Source: Ziziphus jujuba (lineage: Eukaryota; Streptophyta; Magnoliopsida; Rosales; Rhamnaceae). From it: a DNA stretch of 64,000 nt. Positions within the stretch are counted from its first letter, which is position 1. Each line of letters opens with the position of its first letter. Under the pieces are notes generated by a model. That model saw nothing but the letters and a program-made list of their open reading frames with translations. It was not told the origin of the DNA and did not search any database. The translations under genes and the position numbers were made by a program. Where the stretch lies: positions 15,919,001 to 15,983,000 of the forward strand of contig NC_083386.1 in the NCBI RefSeq assembly GCF_031755915.1. Reading direction: 5' to 3'. Shown here piece after piece: positions 13,806-25,655 of this stretch.

Positions 13806-14420
13806 CTCACTGCCCCCACATCCTTTTTTATTTTTCATTTTGATTAAAAGGAATTATTATTAGTGGTTATGAAATTGTACATTTTTACTTGAAATTTTTT
13901 TTTTTGGGGTTCTAATCCAACTCCAATCAAGTTAATTAACCATTGTAGATATTCTTATATTTAATAGTTTGTAATTAAATTAAAACAATATAGAGTAAAA
14001 TATTAATGTAAATAATTCTACAAAACCAAATTTTTTCATCACCTTGTTTTTCTTTTTCTTTTTTTCCTTTATCAAAAGAAAACTTGTTTTTTTTATATTA
14101 ACATAAACCACTCTGCCAAGGTTTCAAATTTCATTATTTTCCATCCGAATATTTATCATTTTATATATATATATATATTCACATGTATAATCTATTTTAA
14201 ATTTCTTTTTGAAACTAAATTAACTTATAAAAAGTATTCATGAGTATAACCACTATTCCCTAATCTCCAATCGTCTGGAATTCTAGCCTTTTTACGATTT
14301 GCATGGTCATTTATAAAAATCTTTTCCTTCTAATTACTATGTTTTATCTGATATGTTAGTTTGAATTTGTTTAGAGTTTTCGTGGGAACTCAATATGAAC
14401 ATATAAATACAACTACCGAT

Positions 14421-15402
14421 TAAGGGTGGGTATGGATTGGATTGATTTAGTTTTGAACCAAAATACAATATAATTCATATTTTTCAATTTACTTAACATA
14501 CAATTCAATCCAAACTATTAAAGCGTTAAATCCAAACCAAATCAAACCATTTATGATCGGTTTGGTTTAAATTGATTAATCAGTTTAAAATTTATAAGTT
14601 TATAAATATATAATACAAATTGAAAGTTTTCCAAACATAAAATATAAATAATAAATTATAGTTCTTCAAACATAAAATACAATTAAAGTAATCCAACATA
14701 GAATAAAATATAATATTACAATCTATAAGCATGTAATCTATAATATCCTGCAACACTCATCAATGTTAAAATAAAAAAAAATACTCTTCAATAGAAAATA
14801 AAAAAAAGGTAGTAACTGATATACATCATGCACTTCATTAGGTAACAAACATTAATAGTCATCATCTTACTCCTACAAAATCAAATAAAAATTGTTAGAA
14901 CGAATAATATAAAATAATACATTTATCAAAATTCAAATACTCAAGAGTCAATGCATAATTTCTTTTTTTTTTTCTTTAAATTAAAACTTTGGTAAATCAT
15001 AAGTCAATCAATTTTGACAGGTTTACTAATTTTAGTTAATTTTGTGAGCTCTACAAATATCAAAACTATAAAACTAGCAATAAATTATATTTAAACATTT
15101 ATATATATATATATATATATAAGCAAGAATTGGATACAATATATGTAGATATATAAAAATATATTAAAAATTAATATATAAAAATGAAAAAAATATAGAA
15201 AATATATAAATTTTTAATTATAAAATATATGATTTAGGTTGGATTGGATTTATATTTTCAACCCAATGACCAATCCAATCCAAACAATTTATGATATTTT
15301 GAATCCAATCCAATCCAATTAATGTAAAAATTCAATACAAACCGCTAAAAATAAATCGGATTGGTCAGTTTGAATGGATTGAATTGGATTTTGCCTACCC
15401 TA
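14421..15402. mobile_element. hAT-like non-autonomous transposon, 0.98 kb, with target duplication
   Basis: The left end TAAGGGTGGG and the inverted right end TAGGGTAGGC are related. They are flanked by a perfect direct repeat CTACCGAT (14,413-14,420 and 15,403-15,410); one more base (A) also matches, giving 8 or 9 bp. An 8-bp duplication with TA(A)GGGTGGG-type termini is typical of plant hAT elements. Subterminal regions are packed with ggattggatt / aatccaatcc in both orientations, as transposase-binding subterminal repeats often are. There is no transposase ORF, so it would need a partner in trans. The intact duplication means it has not excised. Confidence 0.8.
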
Positions 15403-15410
15403 CTACCGAT

Positions 15411-16583
15411 AATAATAATCATGGATGAACTTAAGTGGGGTACTCCATAGTCCCCATCTTCCTTTCGAATTTTTTATTTTATTTTTTTTTTTGGTTTTCT
15501 GTTTGTTGTTGACTAATTCAACCATTAAAATTCAATTGTGCCCCCTTATCAACTCTTCCATATACTAACTATTTTGTCTTTGTATTTTATTTTAATATTT
15601 TCTTATCTATAATATACCTTTTTACATAATAACTATTTAATATAATCGAAATATATATAATTTTTTTAGCCAAAAAATCATTAGTTAACCACTGCATTAA
15701 TAATTATTTAATAACAAAATAAATATGTAATTAAAACAAAAATATGACTATGCCAATACTTATTTATCAACTAACTAATTGGTTTAATTACACAAAAATT
15801 GAGTTGCCAAATTTATGAATTTAATTACATATTTCTTCCAGTTAGCTTTTTCTTTATAAGAATATTTAATTTACTTTAGTTAGTTAATTAATATCAAAAT
15901 CAACTTCTTTTTTTTTTTTCTAATCTTCAAAGAGTTATAAATGCTTATTTCGTCTTATAAATTTGTAATAAATTTATTGTGAAAGGTAAATCAAATTTGT
16001 CAAAATCATATTCTTCTCTCAAAATTTTTGAATAAAAATGAAAAAGAATATTTAATCCTATCTAATTTAGCAAAGATTTAAAATTTTTTTGGTAGCTCAT
16101 TGAATATTTTAATTAATTAGTGTATGTATGATATAGCAAAAGATATTTAAAGGTTTCTCTTTCCAAACTATAAATTTGAGAACAATGTATTACCAAAATT
16201 AAAAAGAAAAAACAATCCAACAATATCATAATTTGAAAAAAAAAAAAAAATCAAACACTATCATATAGTGGTGTCCCTTCTGAAAATATGTTTTAGATAT
16301 GTCACTACACTAATAATCTATATAACAGTTGTGCGTTTACCAACCATTTCCTTAAAGAAGACTTTCCATACCATAGTAACCTTAAATAAATATATGTTAC
16401 AAAATCAAAGATATCCCAAATGTGGTGTATGTGTTAAAAAATTAAAGATGAGATTGAATTTGATTTAGGTACAAAGAAAAAGTCAAAAAATTTAGATACA
16501 TATTTTGCAAAAAGCTTAACTGAAAAAATAAAATGTCTTAAAAATATAATTTCTTTAATATGTAATGCAAATGTTTATAAATA
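15411..16583. other. AT-rich intergenic DNA, no gene seen
   Basis: Only short ORFs in AT-rich sequence and scattered homopolymers; nothing recognisable. Confidence 0.6.
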
Positions 16584-16593
16584 TGTATATATA

Positions 16594-16775
16594 CAGGGCG
16601 TTGCTATGGTACTGTTCGTCCACATATAGATCCGTATCAAAATCAACGTTTAAAAAAAAAAAAAACGTTAGTTTTGCTGTTACATAGACACACCAAAACT
16701 GACTTTTTTTTTATTAAAAGCATCGATTTTAATGTGGATCCGTATGCAGACAGACTGTACCGTAGACACACCCTA
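16594..16775. mobile_element. 182-bp MITE with imperfect inverted ends
   Basis: The left arm runs cagggcgttgctatggtac ... gatccgtatcaaaatca. The inverted right arm reads tagggtgtgtctacggtac ... ggatccacattaaaatc, so the arms pair along most of their length. The loop holds aacgtt, an A-run and another acgtt. The same 10 bases, tgtatatata, flank both ends (16,584-16,593 and 16,776-16,785). A 9-10 bp duplication would suit a Mutator-like MITE, but the flank is low-complexity, so the superfamily is tentative. Confidence 0.6.
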
Positions 16776-17237
16776 TGTATATATATGTACGTATTAATTA
16801 TTATTAATTTTTACAAATTTAATCAATTATTAACTTACATATTTGATGCATTCTAAAGAACTTTTAAAAAATTGATCATCTTGTATGCATATAGTTGGGT
16901 TATTTATTTAGTATAAGTTCAAATTGAAATCAGATAATTTTATTTATTTAATGAGATTATTCATTTATCCAGATTTTCTATAACGATTTCTTGAATTGGG
17001 AGGCTTATATATACACATAGATAATATTTTAATTTGACTAATTTTTAGGGATTAAATTGACTGCATTTAGATATAAATAACATAGACAATCTTATTCTAA
17101 ATAATATACAGTTTTAAAAAAATTTGAATAAAAAAATTTGAATAAGGAGATTATATATATATATAGATATATACAACTATAGTATTTGTAGACTTGGTTA
17201 AATGGTTTAGTGGTATAGACGCTAAGTATAAACTTTA

Positions 17238-17295
17238 CCCTTTCACATATAGTTTTTTTTTTTTTTTTTTTTTTGAATGGCCCTTGCACATATAG
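17238..17295 (-). repeat. Poly(T) insertion flanked by 15-bp direct repeats
   Basis: ccctttcacatatag (17,238-17,252) and cccttgcacatatag (17,281-17,295) match at 14 of 15 bases. Between them lie only about 22 T followed by gaatgg. Read on the minus strand this is a six-base stub plus a poly(A) tail with a target-site duplication, as left by target-primed reverse transcription of a nearly bodiless RNA. Confidence 0.6.
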
Positions 17296-17940
17296 TTGAT
17301 CAATATAGAAAATATATACTACCGTATTTTTCATAAAATAATTATGTTATACATATACGTACTCTATATTTATAAATTGCTATTTATCTTGTATGAACCA
17401 AGGAAATTATGTACTTTCCCATTTTTAGTTTTAAAAATTATAATTGTTTATATCATATTTTTTCCCTTAATATATATTTTGACCTCGGTAATATTACCCT
17501 TTTCCTTTTCAAACATGGGCAAAAAGAATAAGAAACAGAGCATAAAGATTATAATTAAAATGTTTTAAAAAATATAAATAATAATTATTGATTGATATAT
17601 TTGTATATAGACCATATACTATGTCCCCGGCCTTACCACCCTAATTAATTGGAAAAGGGGAAGCGCTGCAGGAACAGGCAAATTAGCACCCCAACGTATA
17701 TGGTGCTTAAAATGTAATAATAACAATAATAATAATTATTATTATTATTTATTATATAGAAAACAATAGAAATGTATTACACTTTATTATTTTTTTACTA
17801 ATATTTTTAGTTTTTATAATTTTTCAATTTCATAAAAATAATAATAATCTAAATGAATTACTTGTAGGAGAAATAGTTAAATAACAACAATAATAACAAT
17901 AATAATAATAATTTTTTCTAGCAAAAAAAATATTAGTGTA

Positions 17941-19026
17941 ATCAAGGTTTTAAATTTGAAATTTTGTTGAAATTTTATTAAAAATCCATAATATCTATTG
18001 AAATTTCAAAAAATTCAATGTAAATTCTCAAAATTTCTATGGAATTAAAAATATCTATGATTTTTTTTTATTTTTTTATAAAAAATTCATAAACATTATT
18101 GATGTTTAGTAAATTATTTTACCAAATTAACTTTAGTGATAATTTTTCTTACTTTACCTTTTAATTATATTTCAAATATTTAATTATATTAATAAAACAG
18201 AATAAATTAAATTGAATAATCTTGATAGATTTTATTCATTGTTAAAGTATATACATATATATATATATATATATATTTGCTATACATGTTTTATAAGATA
18301 GATTCATTAATATCCCATAACTATAAGTTAATAATTAATTATATAAGAATGAAAAATAATAACATAAAAATATAATATTATGTAGAGTTAGTATTGATAG
18401 CATTTAAATTAATAACATTAAGCAAATAAAAATAAAAAGATAATATACTATACTATACTAAAAATTAAAGACAACTATATTTGATATAAGATCTTTATAA
18501 TTGACATATTAATAATTATATGAAAAATTATCAAGTAGATATATCTTTTAATCATTACTTTTCACATTTCACATATCAAAATGAAAACGAGAAAGAGACT
18601 AACAATTTCTAATTACCTAAGAGTTTTATGAGTATTGAGATCATATTTATGAAATATAATGTAATTGTAATAATTGTTTTATCTTAATTAATAAACAATT
18701 TTATTAAATATATACTTTTTTTATATTTTATTAATAATAGTTTATTTATGATCATTACCACTTATTATAAATTAAATTGATTAAGAAAAATATAATATAT
18801 ATTCAATATTTTTACAAATTTTATAATCAGTTTGATAAGTGACTGATTAAATAAACTAATATTAAAGCTTCAACAAAAATTTATATTTTTTAAAATAAAA
18901 TTCTATTAATTTCTATAATTTTTGTGAATTTTTATTGATATTCAATATTTTTTAATATTTTTATTAAAATTTTCATATTTTAAATTTTTGATATTTTCAT
19001 CGATTCTGAAATTTTGAACCTTGAAT
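17941..19026. mobile_element. AT-rich inverted-repeat element, 1.09 kb
   Basis: The left end atcaaggttttaaatttg and the inverted right end attcaaggttcaaaatttc are alike apart from one inserted base and a few substitutions. Just inside, both arms carry related gaaatttt/aaattttt motifs in opposite orientation. There is no coding capacity. Flanks share only a short gta, so neither the boundary nor the superfamily is certain. Confidence 0.5.
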
Positions 19027-19849
19027 GTAATACATATCATTATTTGTTTTATTAATAGTTTTAGTTTTTCAAAATTTTCAATTCCATACTAATTAATATT
19101 TGTCTAAAATGTGTGGATAATATAATGCTGATGACAAATTTTTAATAAAATTTATTTATATTCTTAATATAATATTTATATCAAATTAAAATGAATCATG
19201 TTCTATTAATAAGTAATTTTAATTAAAATATTTTAAGTTATATGACATATGAAAAAGAAGAAGTTAATAAATACATCAAATGGGTAAGTTTTGCCATTAA
19301 AAAAAAAACTTAATGTAATCAAATTTTTAATTAAAAGATTGCCATGCTAGTGTAAGTGTTTATTTATAATTAATTTAGTTTGAAGGAATTAATGGTAATT
19401 ATTTGATAATTTAAAAGGTTATTATTATTATTATTTAATATTTAGGCTCTTCTACCGTCATTAGTTCTCTTGGACAATTTTGTAGATATTTAATCATTTG
19501 ACCCCATAGTAACCAATCAAAATTTAATGAGTTGGTAAGATATTATCTTTGTTTAACAAAAAGAGAAATTGAGGAAAGAGGAAGACAACTAGCTGTTGTA
19601 ACTACTCTGCATGATATTTTGCCCATAATGATCCCATTCTTTTTTCTTTTTCTTTTTTTTGCTTGTATTCTTCTTTGACTTTACATGAAAAAGAAAATAC
19701 AAAAAATCATTAATTTATAAAACACAATAATGTGTTACCATTTCGGTCCACAACGTTCTAAATATATAAAAGAAATTCCCATCTTGGAGAATTTATTGAG
19801 AAAAAAAGGAAAAAGAATTTTCTAAACCTAAAAAAAATTCTTCTAAAAT
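19027..19849. other. AT-rich intergenic DNA, no gene seen
   Basis: Long A/T stretches and ATT repeats near 19,422-19,437; no exon-like sequence. Confidence 0.6.
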
Positions 19850-20900
19850 TCTTTGGAAATAATTCTCCTAGATAGTGCAATGATTTTTGGGTCCAAATAC
19901 ACTCCAACTACAGGATGCGCACACGGTACTAAAATACTTGTAACTATCCAAAAAAGAAACACAATTCCATACGCGGTATGGCCCACAACTGGCCAGCAGA
20001 TCATATTTTGTCCCCTACCATGTAATCGTACGGCTGTGCTATGGGGGTCCCATGGACCACATGATGCATCAGAATATCTTTTAATTTCCACAAAAAAAAA
20101 AAGGAGGATCGAACGGTGCACTTTCGTCCAATAAAAGTCAGCAGAGACAAACGTGGCGGCCAATCATAAGTCCAATTAGAGCAGAGTATTAAGGCGTATA
20201 AAAACCAAGGTAGGAATCCCGAGACAGAGTCACGTGACAACTAACGCCAGTGCATTCCTGCTTACACTATAAGCGGAAAAAAAGACTGCCCAGCTGGATT
20301 GAGACGGGTTTTGATTCGCTACGCTATGTGGGCTCCATATATTTGCCCCCTTGGTCAACATGCTTTCGCCACGTTCGATCAACGTGTGGACCGACGGTGG
20401 AACGTGCAATGTGGGTCCCACCATAACATGGGCTCTTACATCCTCGCACGCACGTCGCATATGCTAAGGCTAAGCCAAGCCAACCCCCCGACTATCGTAC
20501 TCCGACACTCCCCCCCTCCCCCCGCCTTTCGCGCCTGGTGTTGCAACGTCAGCCAAAGCCCTTTCACATTGGTTTTACTTTACTGCCCTTCTCCGTGCAT
20601 CTAAATTGGCCGAAAATGCAGGGCCAATATCGTCCAATGAAAGGAGAAGGTTACGCGGTCTTTTCGCCCATCGAACCTCATGCGTACGTGACAACTAACG
20701 ATGAGCTACGAGCGCACAAACAAATAAAACTCGGGTCTTAATTTGGCGCGTGATATCCAGTCGTGGCCCTTTCCACAGTCCAGGGCGTGTTTCTCACGCC
20801 CAAGCGAAGGATTGTTGAACGTCAGAGTGGACAAAACCTCATGTCGTTAGAGAGGAAAGTGAATGATCAACCATGCCCATATGTTATTCAAATTTAAATT
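19850..20900. promoter_or_regulatory. One-kilobase GC-richer island, candidate regulatory region or non-coding gene
   Basis: The composition contrasts with the AT-rich DNA on both sides. A 15-bp direct repeat, acgtgacaactaacg, occurs at 20,232-20,246 and 20,686-20,700 and combines an ACGT (bZIP/ABRE-type) core with an AACTAAC (MYB-type) core. CGCG-box cores occur near 19,972, 20,654 and 20,745. CCAAT motifs occur near 20,130, 20,160 and 20,634. A TATA-like gtataaaaacc lies near 20,197. ORFs overlap on both strands without codon logic and match no family, so a protein gene is not supported. It could be a distal enhancer of the GATA gene 6 kb downstream, or a promoter for an unseen RNA. Confidence 0.35.
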
Positions 20901-23900
20901 TTGAGTACAAGAAAGAACTTCCAATCCCCAATCAGGTTTAAAGTAAAACACAGTGACCAAACAATCCAAGAATAAAGAGCCTCAACTATTTGAGAGTCAA
21001 AATGAAGTCCCTAGTCCAAGGGGATTTGCTATAGATTTCCTTAATTTCTTTTTTATGCAAAATTCGCTTAATTTAATTGGGCATTATAGCCATAACTCAC
21101 CCACACCATATATATATATATATATATGTGCATGCAAACCCATGTGCTATTCATTTTTTTAAATGTATATATATGTGTGTGTATATATATATATATGTAG
21201 GTCATGACGATATTTTCCTTACCGACACATTGAAGGGTTGTGGAAGGCAAGTAGGGTTATTTTTTTATGAAAATAAAATAAATGGGCTTAAATAATTTAG
21301 TTAGAGAGAAGGACGAGATGACTTTAGCGATTTTGATGTTCGATGAAATGTTGATTCAAAGATGTTGATGTCATATGTTAGTTTTTTTGGGCATCATGTG
21401 TTGTATGCATGTTATTAACTTATTGCAAAGTTTCGTCGGTGCTACTTGTGGTCTTGGTTTTTTTTTTTTTCCTCTTTTATATGCGCAACTATTTTATCTT
21501 ATTTATTTATTTATTTTGGACAAATATCTTATAGTTTAAATAATTTGAAATTCAGCCATTTTCTTGTATGAGGGGGAAAAAAAAATGAAGAGTATGCAAT
21601 ATTAGATGTGTATATAATAATGTTGTTTTATTTGTCCCTTGTCTTTAAAGTGAAGGAATTATACATCAATGATCTATTATGGTGAACAACATACTAAAAC
21701 AAATTTTTCTTTTTTAAAATATAATTTCTTTACGGCAATGTTTATATTAAGTAAAGTGGTTGTGCATTTAATAGGATGACAAAAAGATACAGTATTATGT
21801 GGGAGGGAGATTAGTGTCCCCCATCACTCCTTCGAAAAATATATCACAAGTTAATACTTCTGGTTAAGGCATTAGTCACAGGGTAATTTTATTATTTTAT
21901 TTATTTATTTTTTGTAACCAACATAATATTTAATTTTTTTTTTTAAATGAGCCAAAATAGAATTTCCTTACTGGAAGTAAGCCTGCTTTTTCATTTTTAG
22001 ACTTAAGTCAAACACTCCTTCCATGCTTTTTTTTTTTTTTTTTTCTTTGTTTCTTGTTTTTTTCGCGGTCAAAGAAACCTAACCATGAATGCCTTTTGTA
22101 TATGGGTTTCACCCAAATATTAACTTTCTTTTTCTTTTTTTTTTTGGGTCCTCAAAAGATTGAAAAGTCTTTTAGAAGGAAGTGATACAAAGAGTGCGAA
22201 CCAAGTTAGTCAATAAAAAAAAAAAAAAAGAAGAAAAGAGTGCATGAAGAACAACCCCATTTCAGAATTTGATTTTTTTTTTTTTTTTTTTGTGAGAGAG
22301 AGTATTTTATAAGGGATTGATGCAAAGAGTAGACCTCAAGTTAAAGAGAAAAGAGCGTGAGAAAGGACGGGATAGGAGAGAGAGAAGCCCATCATTTCCA
22401 TAAGGCCCAAATTAAACATACTTTGGTTGTTCAGTCACTTTTATTAACCTTTTCTATAATTTTTTTTTTTTTGATTAATTGCCTTTTTTTTAACAACAAA
22501 TTTATATTATTAGGTGCAAAAGGGTATTATAGTAAAATGATAAAAACCTCAGCAGCTTAAATAGGAAACGACAGCTAGCAGGTTACTCACTTTGTATAAA
22601 GTCTGTCAAAATTCTACCCTAAGTCATGTAATATTACTGTAAATGCCATTTTTACCAGAAAGTCCAAAAATTTCGATCCTGTACTGCCCATAGTAGGGAA
22701 AATTAATTACTACGGAGATTTAGCGTGGACCCGCAGTTAAGTCCATCCAATGACAATGTGAAATCAATGATTGTAACTTTCTGCTCCACCAATAAAAACA
22801 AAAAAGTGTCAGCTTAAGCGACGGTAAATGACTGTGGTGTACTGTATGATTACAAACAACTACAAGTATTCTATAACTTTTCATCTTGCAGTGGTAGAAA
22901 CTCTCGAGCATGACTGAAATGCTATGTTAGGTGCAGTTACAACATACAGGGTTGCCCACTATGTTTTGGTCCAAATCAAATATCAAATCTTCTTTTCTTT
23001 TTTTTGAAATAAATTTATTTTTACACAATTGTTAATAATTTGTAAAGAAAAAAATTTTTTGGGAATTTCTTTTTCAAATAATATTGATATTAAATATAAT
23101 AAATTTAAACGCTACCTAAAGGAGTCAATTTACCTAAAATATGAGTTTTTTTTTTTTAATAGACAAAAGTAGGTCAAAAATTTTGAAAAGAGGAAAGAAA
23201 GAAAAGTTATATGTTCGTCCATTTGTCATTTGGTCCATTTTTTTTATTTGATTTGATTGTGTGCAATTTACTAGTTCAAATCTTTATTATTGTTATAGTT
23301 ATTAATAATTAAAGTTTGTTTCACGTTTCAAAACATTATAAATTTAAAGGGAATATATATAGTAAAAATAAATGTAAAAAAAATACAAAATTTATATATA
23401 AAAAAAATCCAATACAATTTGAAATGGTTTTAATTTTGTATTTATGTTTCTTTTTTGCTCTTTAACTATGTGTTTAATTAAAATATATATAAAAAAAATT
23501 AAACTAATATTTAATATAAGAAAAAAACACATAATTATAAGTAAAAAAAATTAAAAACCAATGCATTACCAAATGTTATTTTAGTAAATATGCGGGTAAA
23601 GAATTAGAATCCTTTCTGGTTGTTATTTGTGTTTATTTATACATATTTTTTAAATTTCATTCATGTATTGACAATCGGTTGGTTTTTTATTAAGTTTCAC
23701 ATCAATTACATAATACACTCTAGTATTTTAGATGTATGGAATATGAATTTTATATTTCCCCAATTTTCGGTATAGGTTTTCAATTTTCAAATTTTAGTTG
23801 AAAATTTCAAAATTTGATTAGTTCGGCAGAAAACAGTTTGACAATAGGTCCTTGGCACTTTCTTTTTCGGATCAATAGCATTAATAACAATGAATGTCAT

Positions 23901-24539
23901 TAAAATGAGTGGTAAGAAAATGGGTTTTATTTTATTTTATTTATTTATTAACATTTGAGTTTGAAGTTGACATTTAAGAATTCATGCCAATGATTGCCGT
24001 GTGTAAAACAAATATCAACAATAAAAAAGATAAAGTTAATATTCATTAATAATAATAAAAAAAAAGTTAATAAAAACTTTGGCTTCCACATTCAATTATG
24101 TTAGACCCTACCATGGCCTCCATTTTTAAACTTTATTTTTTTATGTAATTAATTTAACTAACTAGATATACCTTTTTTTCTTTTCTTTTTTTTTTTTTGT
24201 TTTGGTTGGAAAACTATATGTACCGCATTTTGATCGTTTATGGTTAAAAAAATTAATGAAAAAAAAGAAAGAAGCAAATAAACCTTTCTAAAATGTAATT
24301 GATGCAGTCACTAATCAATCAGTCCAATACAAATCATATTCTATTTATATCCTCAAGTTGAAATATTTTGTATTTCAACTGCACAGCAGTATTTAATATC
24401 CCTTTAATAAAAAAATACTTTTGTTTATAATTATATATATATATATATATATAAGTTATAGAAGGTTCCTTCTTAAATTTGATAGAAATGGTAGGGTGCT
24501 TTTAAATAACAAAACCATGTGAATATGATGGGTACAAAA
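20901..24539. other. AT-rich intergenic DNA, no gene seen
   Basis: It contains (TA)n/(TG)n tracts at 21,110-21,200, several poly-T runs near 22,030 and 22,270, and a slightly GC-richer patch at 22,680-22,930 without a recognisable ORF. Confidence 0.55.
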
Positions 24540-25240
24540 TGACAAAAACACCCTCCAAGGTAACGCACGCGGTTAAGAAAAGTAAGGCGCGTGAGAAGAT
24601 GTAGTTTGACAAAAAATGGAGGGTAAAAATCCAACTAAAGACAGTCGGGTACAGACCAACTCGCCACTCATACACTCATGCGTTTTGGAATTTTAACCTA
24701 CACGCCTCGCACGGCAGGGAAAACCTTCAGAAGATACAAAAACAGGATCCAGCCGTGTAGTCCACGCGCGCTTAGGAGATCCCCAAAAAAAATCTCTCTT
24801 CCTCCTCTGACTCGTTGTTTTTATTTTTTATTTTTATTTTTCTGAAACTAAAATTAAAATAAAAATTAAACAAGAACAGAGAGAAAACAACGGCTGTTAA
24901 AGCCATGGAGTTTTCTTTTTCTTTTCAATTTTTCTGTAAATTTATCCGTTAAATCTGTATGCACAATATTTTCCTGAGAAAAACCCAAAACCCAAGAAAC
25001 TGAAAACCCGCAAGAAACTGTATAAATAAAAATAGGGAAAAAAATAGAAAAAAAAAAGCAATAAGAAGAAAATCCGCCACCCGATTTGAACAATGTTAAT
25101 TTTTCTTTCTTGATAAAATTATTACTGTTTTTGGTGGGAAAAAAAAAGAAAGGGGTGTTTGGGGATTGAGGAAAAGGAAAACAATTAGCGGTGAAAATCC
25201 GTGAGAAAATAAAATCAAAAGGGGGTGGGGTGGTGGGGAA

Positions 25241-25272
<32 letters not shown>

Positions 25273-25429
25273 CGGTGGGAGAGTGTGGGACCCGTGTCGT
25301 AATCAGAGGAGAGAGAAAGCAGAGTGGAAGAGGAGTAGAAAGAGAAAGAGAAAGAGAAAGAAAGTGAGAAAAAACTTCAACATCACGACAGGGAAGGGGA
25401 GAGAGAGAGAGAGTAAAAGACAGCTAGCA
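24540..25429 (+). promoter_or_regulatory. Promoter-proximal region of the GATA gene
   Basis: GC rises just upstream of the GATA leader. CGCG-box cores matching the CAMTA consensus are at acgcgg (24,567-24,572), gcgcgt (24,587-24,592) and the overlapping acgcgcgc near 24,764-24,771. A (GA)n tract at about 25,240-25,264 and further purine-rich GA/GAAA sequence to 25,420 resemble GAGA elements bound by BASIC PENTACYSTEINE factors. The transcription start cannot be fixed; it probably lies near or just after the GA tract. Confidence 0.5.
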
Positions 25430-25579
25430 ATGAAGAAGGAAGCGCACCTACCATTACACACCTTCACTCTCTCTTCCTTTTTAGCCTTTCTCTGCCTCCT
25501 CTCTCTCCTTTCAGACTTCTCTCTCTCTTCTGCTTCTTTCTCTTTTTCACTCTTTCTAAGCCTTATAATGGTCGAATAG
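25430..25579 (+). CDS. Possible upstream ORF, 49 codons, in the GATA leader
   Basis: An ATG (25,430) to TAG (25,577-25,579) reading frame lies 1.25 kb before the GATA start codon. The predicted peptide starts MKKEAHLPLHTF and continues as an unusually Leu/Ser/Phe-rich run, so it looks like a signal-anchor. The DNA is a pyrimidine-rich CT tract, and the hydrophobicity may simply follow from that. If the transcript includes this segment, the uORF would reduce GATA translation. I know of no conserved uORF family that it matches. Confidence 0.25.
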   Translation: MKKEAHLPLHTFTLSSFLAFLCLLSLLSDFSLSSASFSFSLFLSLIMVE

Positions 25580-25624
25580 GGTTTTAGCAGAAGCGAAAAC
25601 AAAAAAAAAAAACTAGCAGTATTA

Positions 25625-25655
<31 letters not shown>

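Noticed and set aside
16190..16262. Another tail-only poly(A) insertion near 16,237
   Set aside because: Flanking similarity (acaatatcata / acactatcata) is short, imperfect and asymmetrically placed.
17190..17240. tRNA-like wording (ggtttagtggtatagacgc)
   Set aside because: Resembles a tRNA A-box region, but there is no B-box or cloverleaf 3' half.
19843..20604. Overlapping ORFs on both strands in the 20-kb island
   Set aside because: Open frames on both strands follow from composition; no motif, splice logic or homology supports a protein.
25283..25602. Opposing 98- and 99-codon ORFs at the GATA leader
   Set aside because: Products of GA- and CT-rich simple sequence; only the ATG-initiated 49-codon uORF on the sense strand is worth noting.
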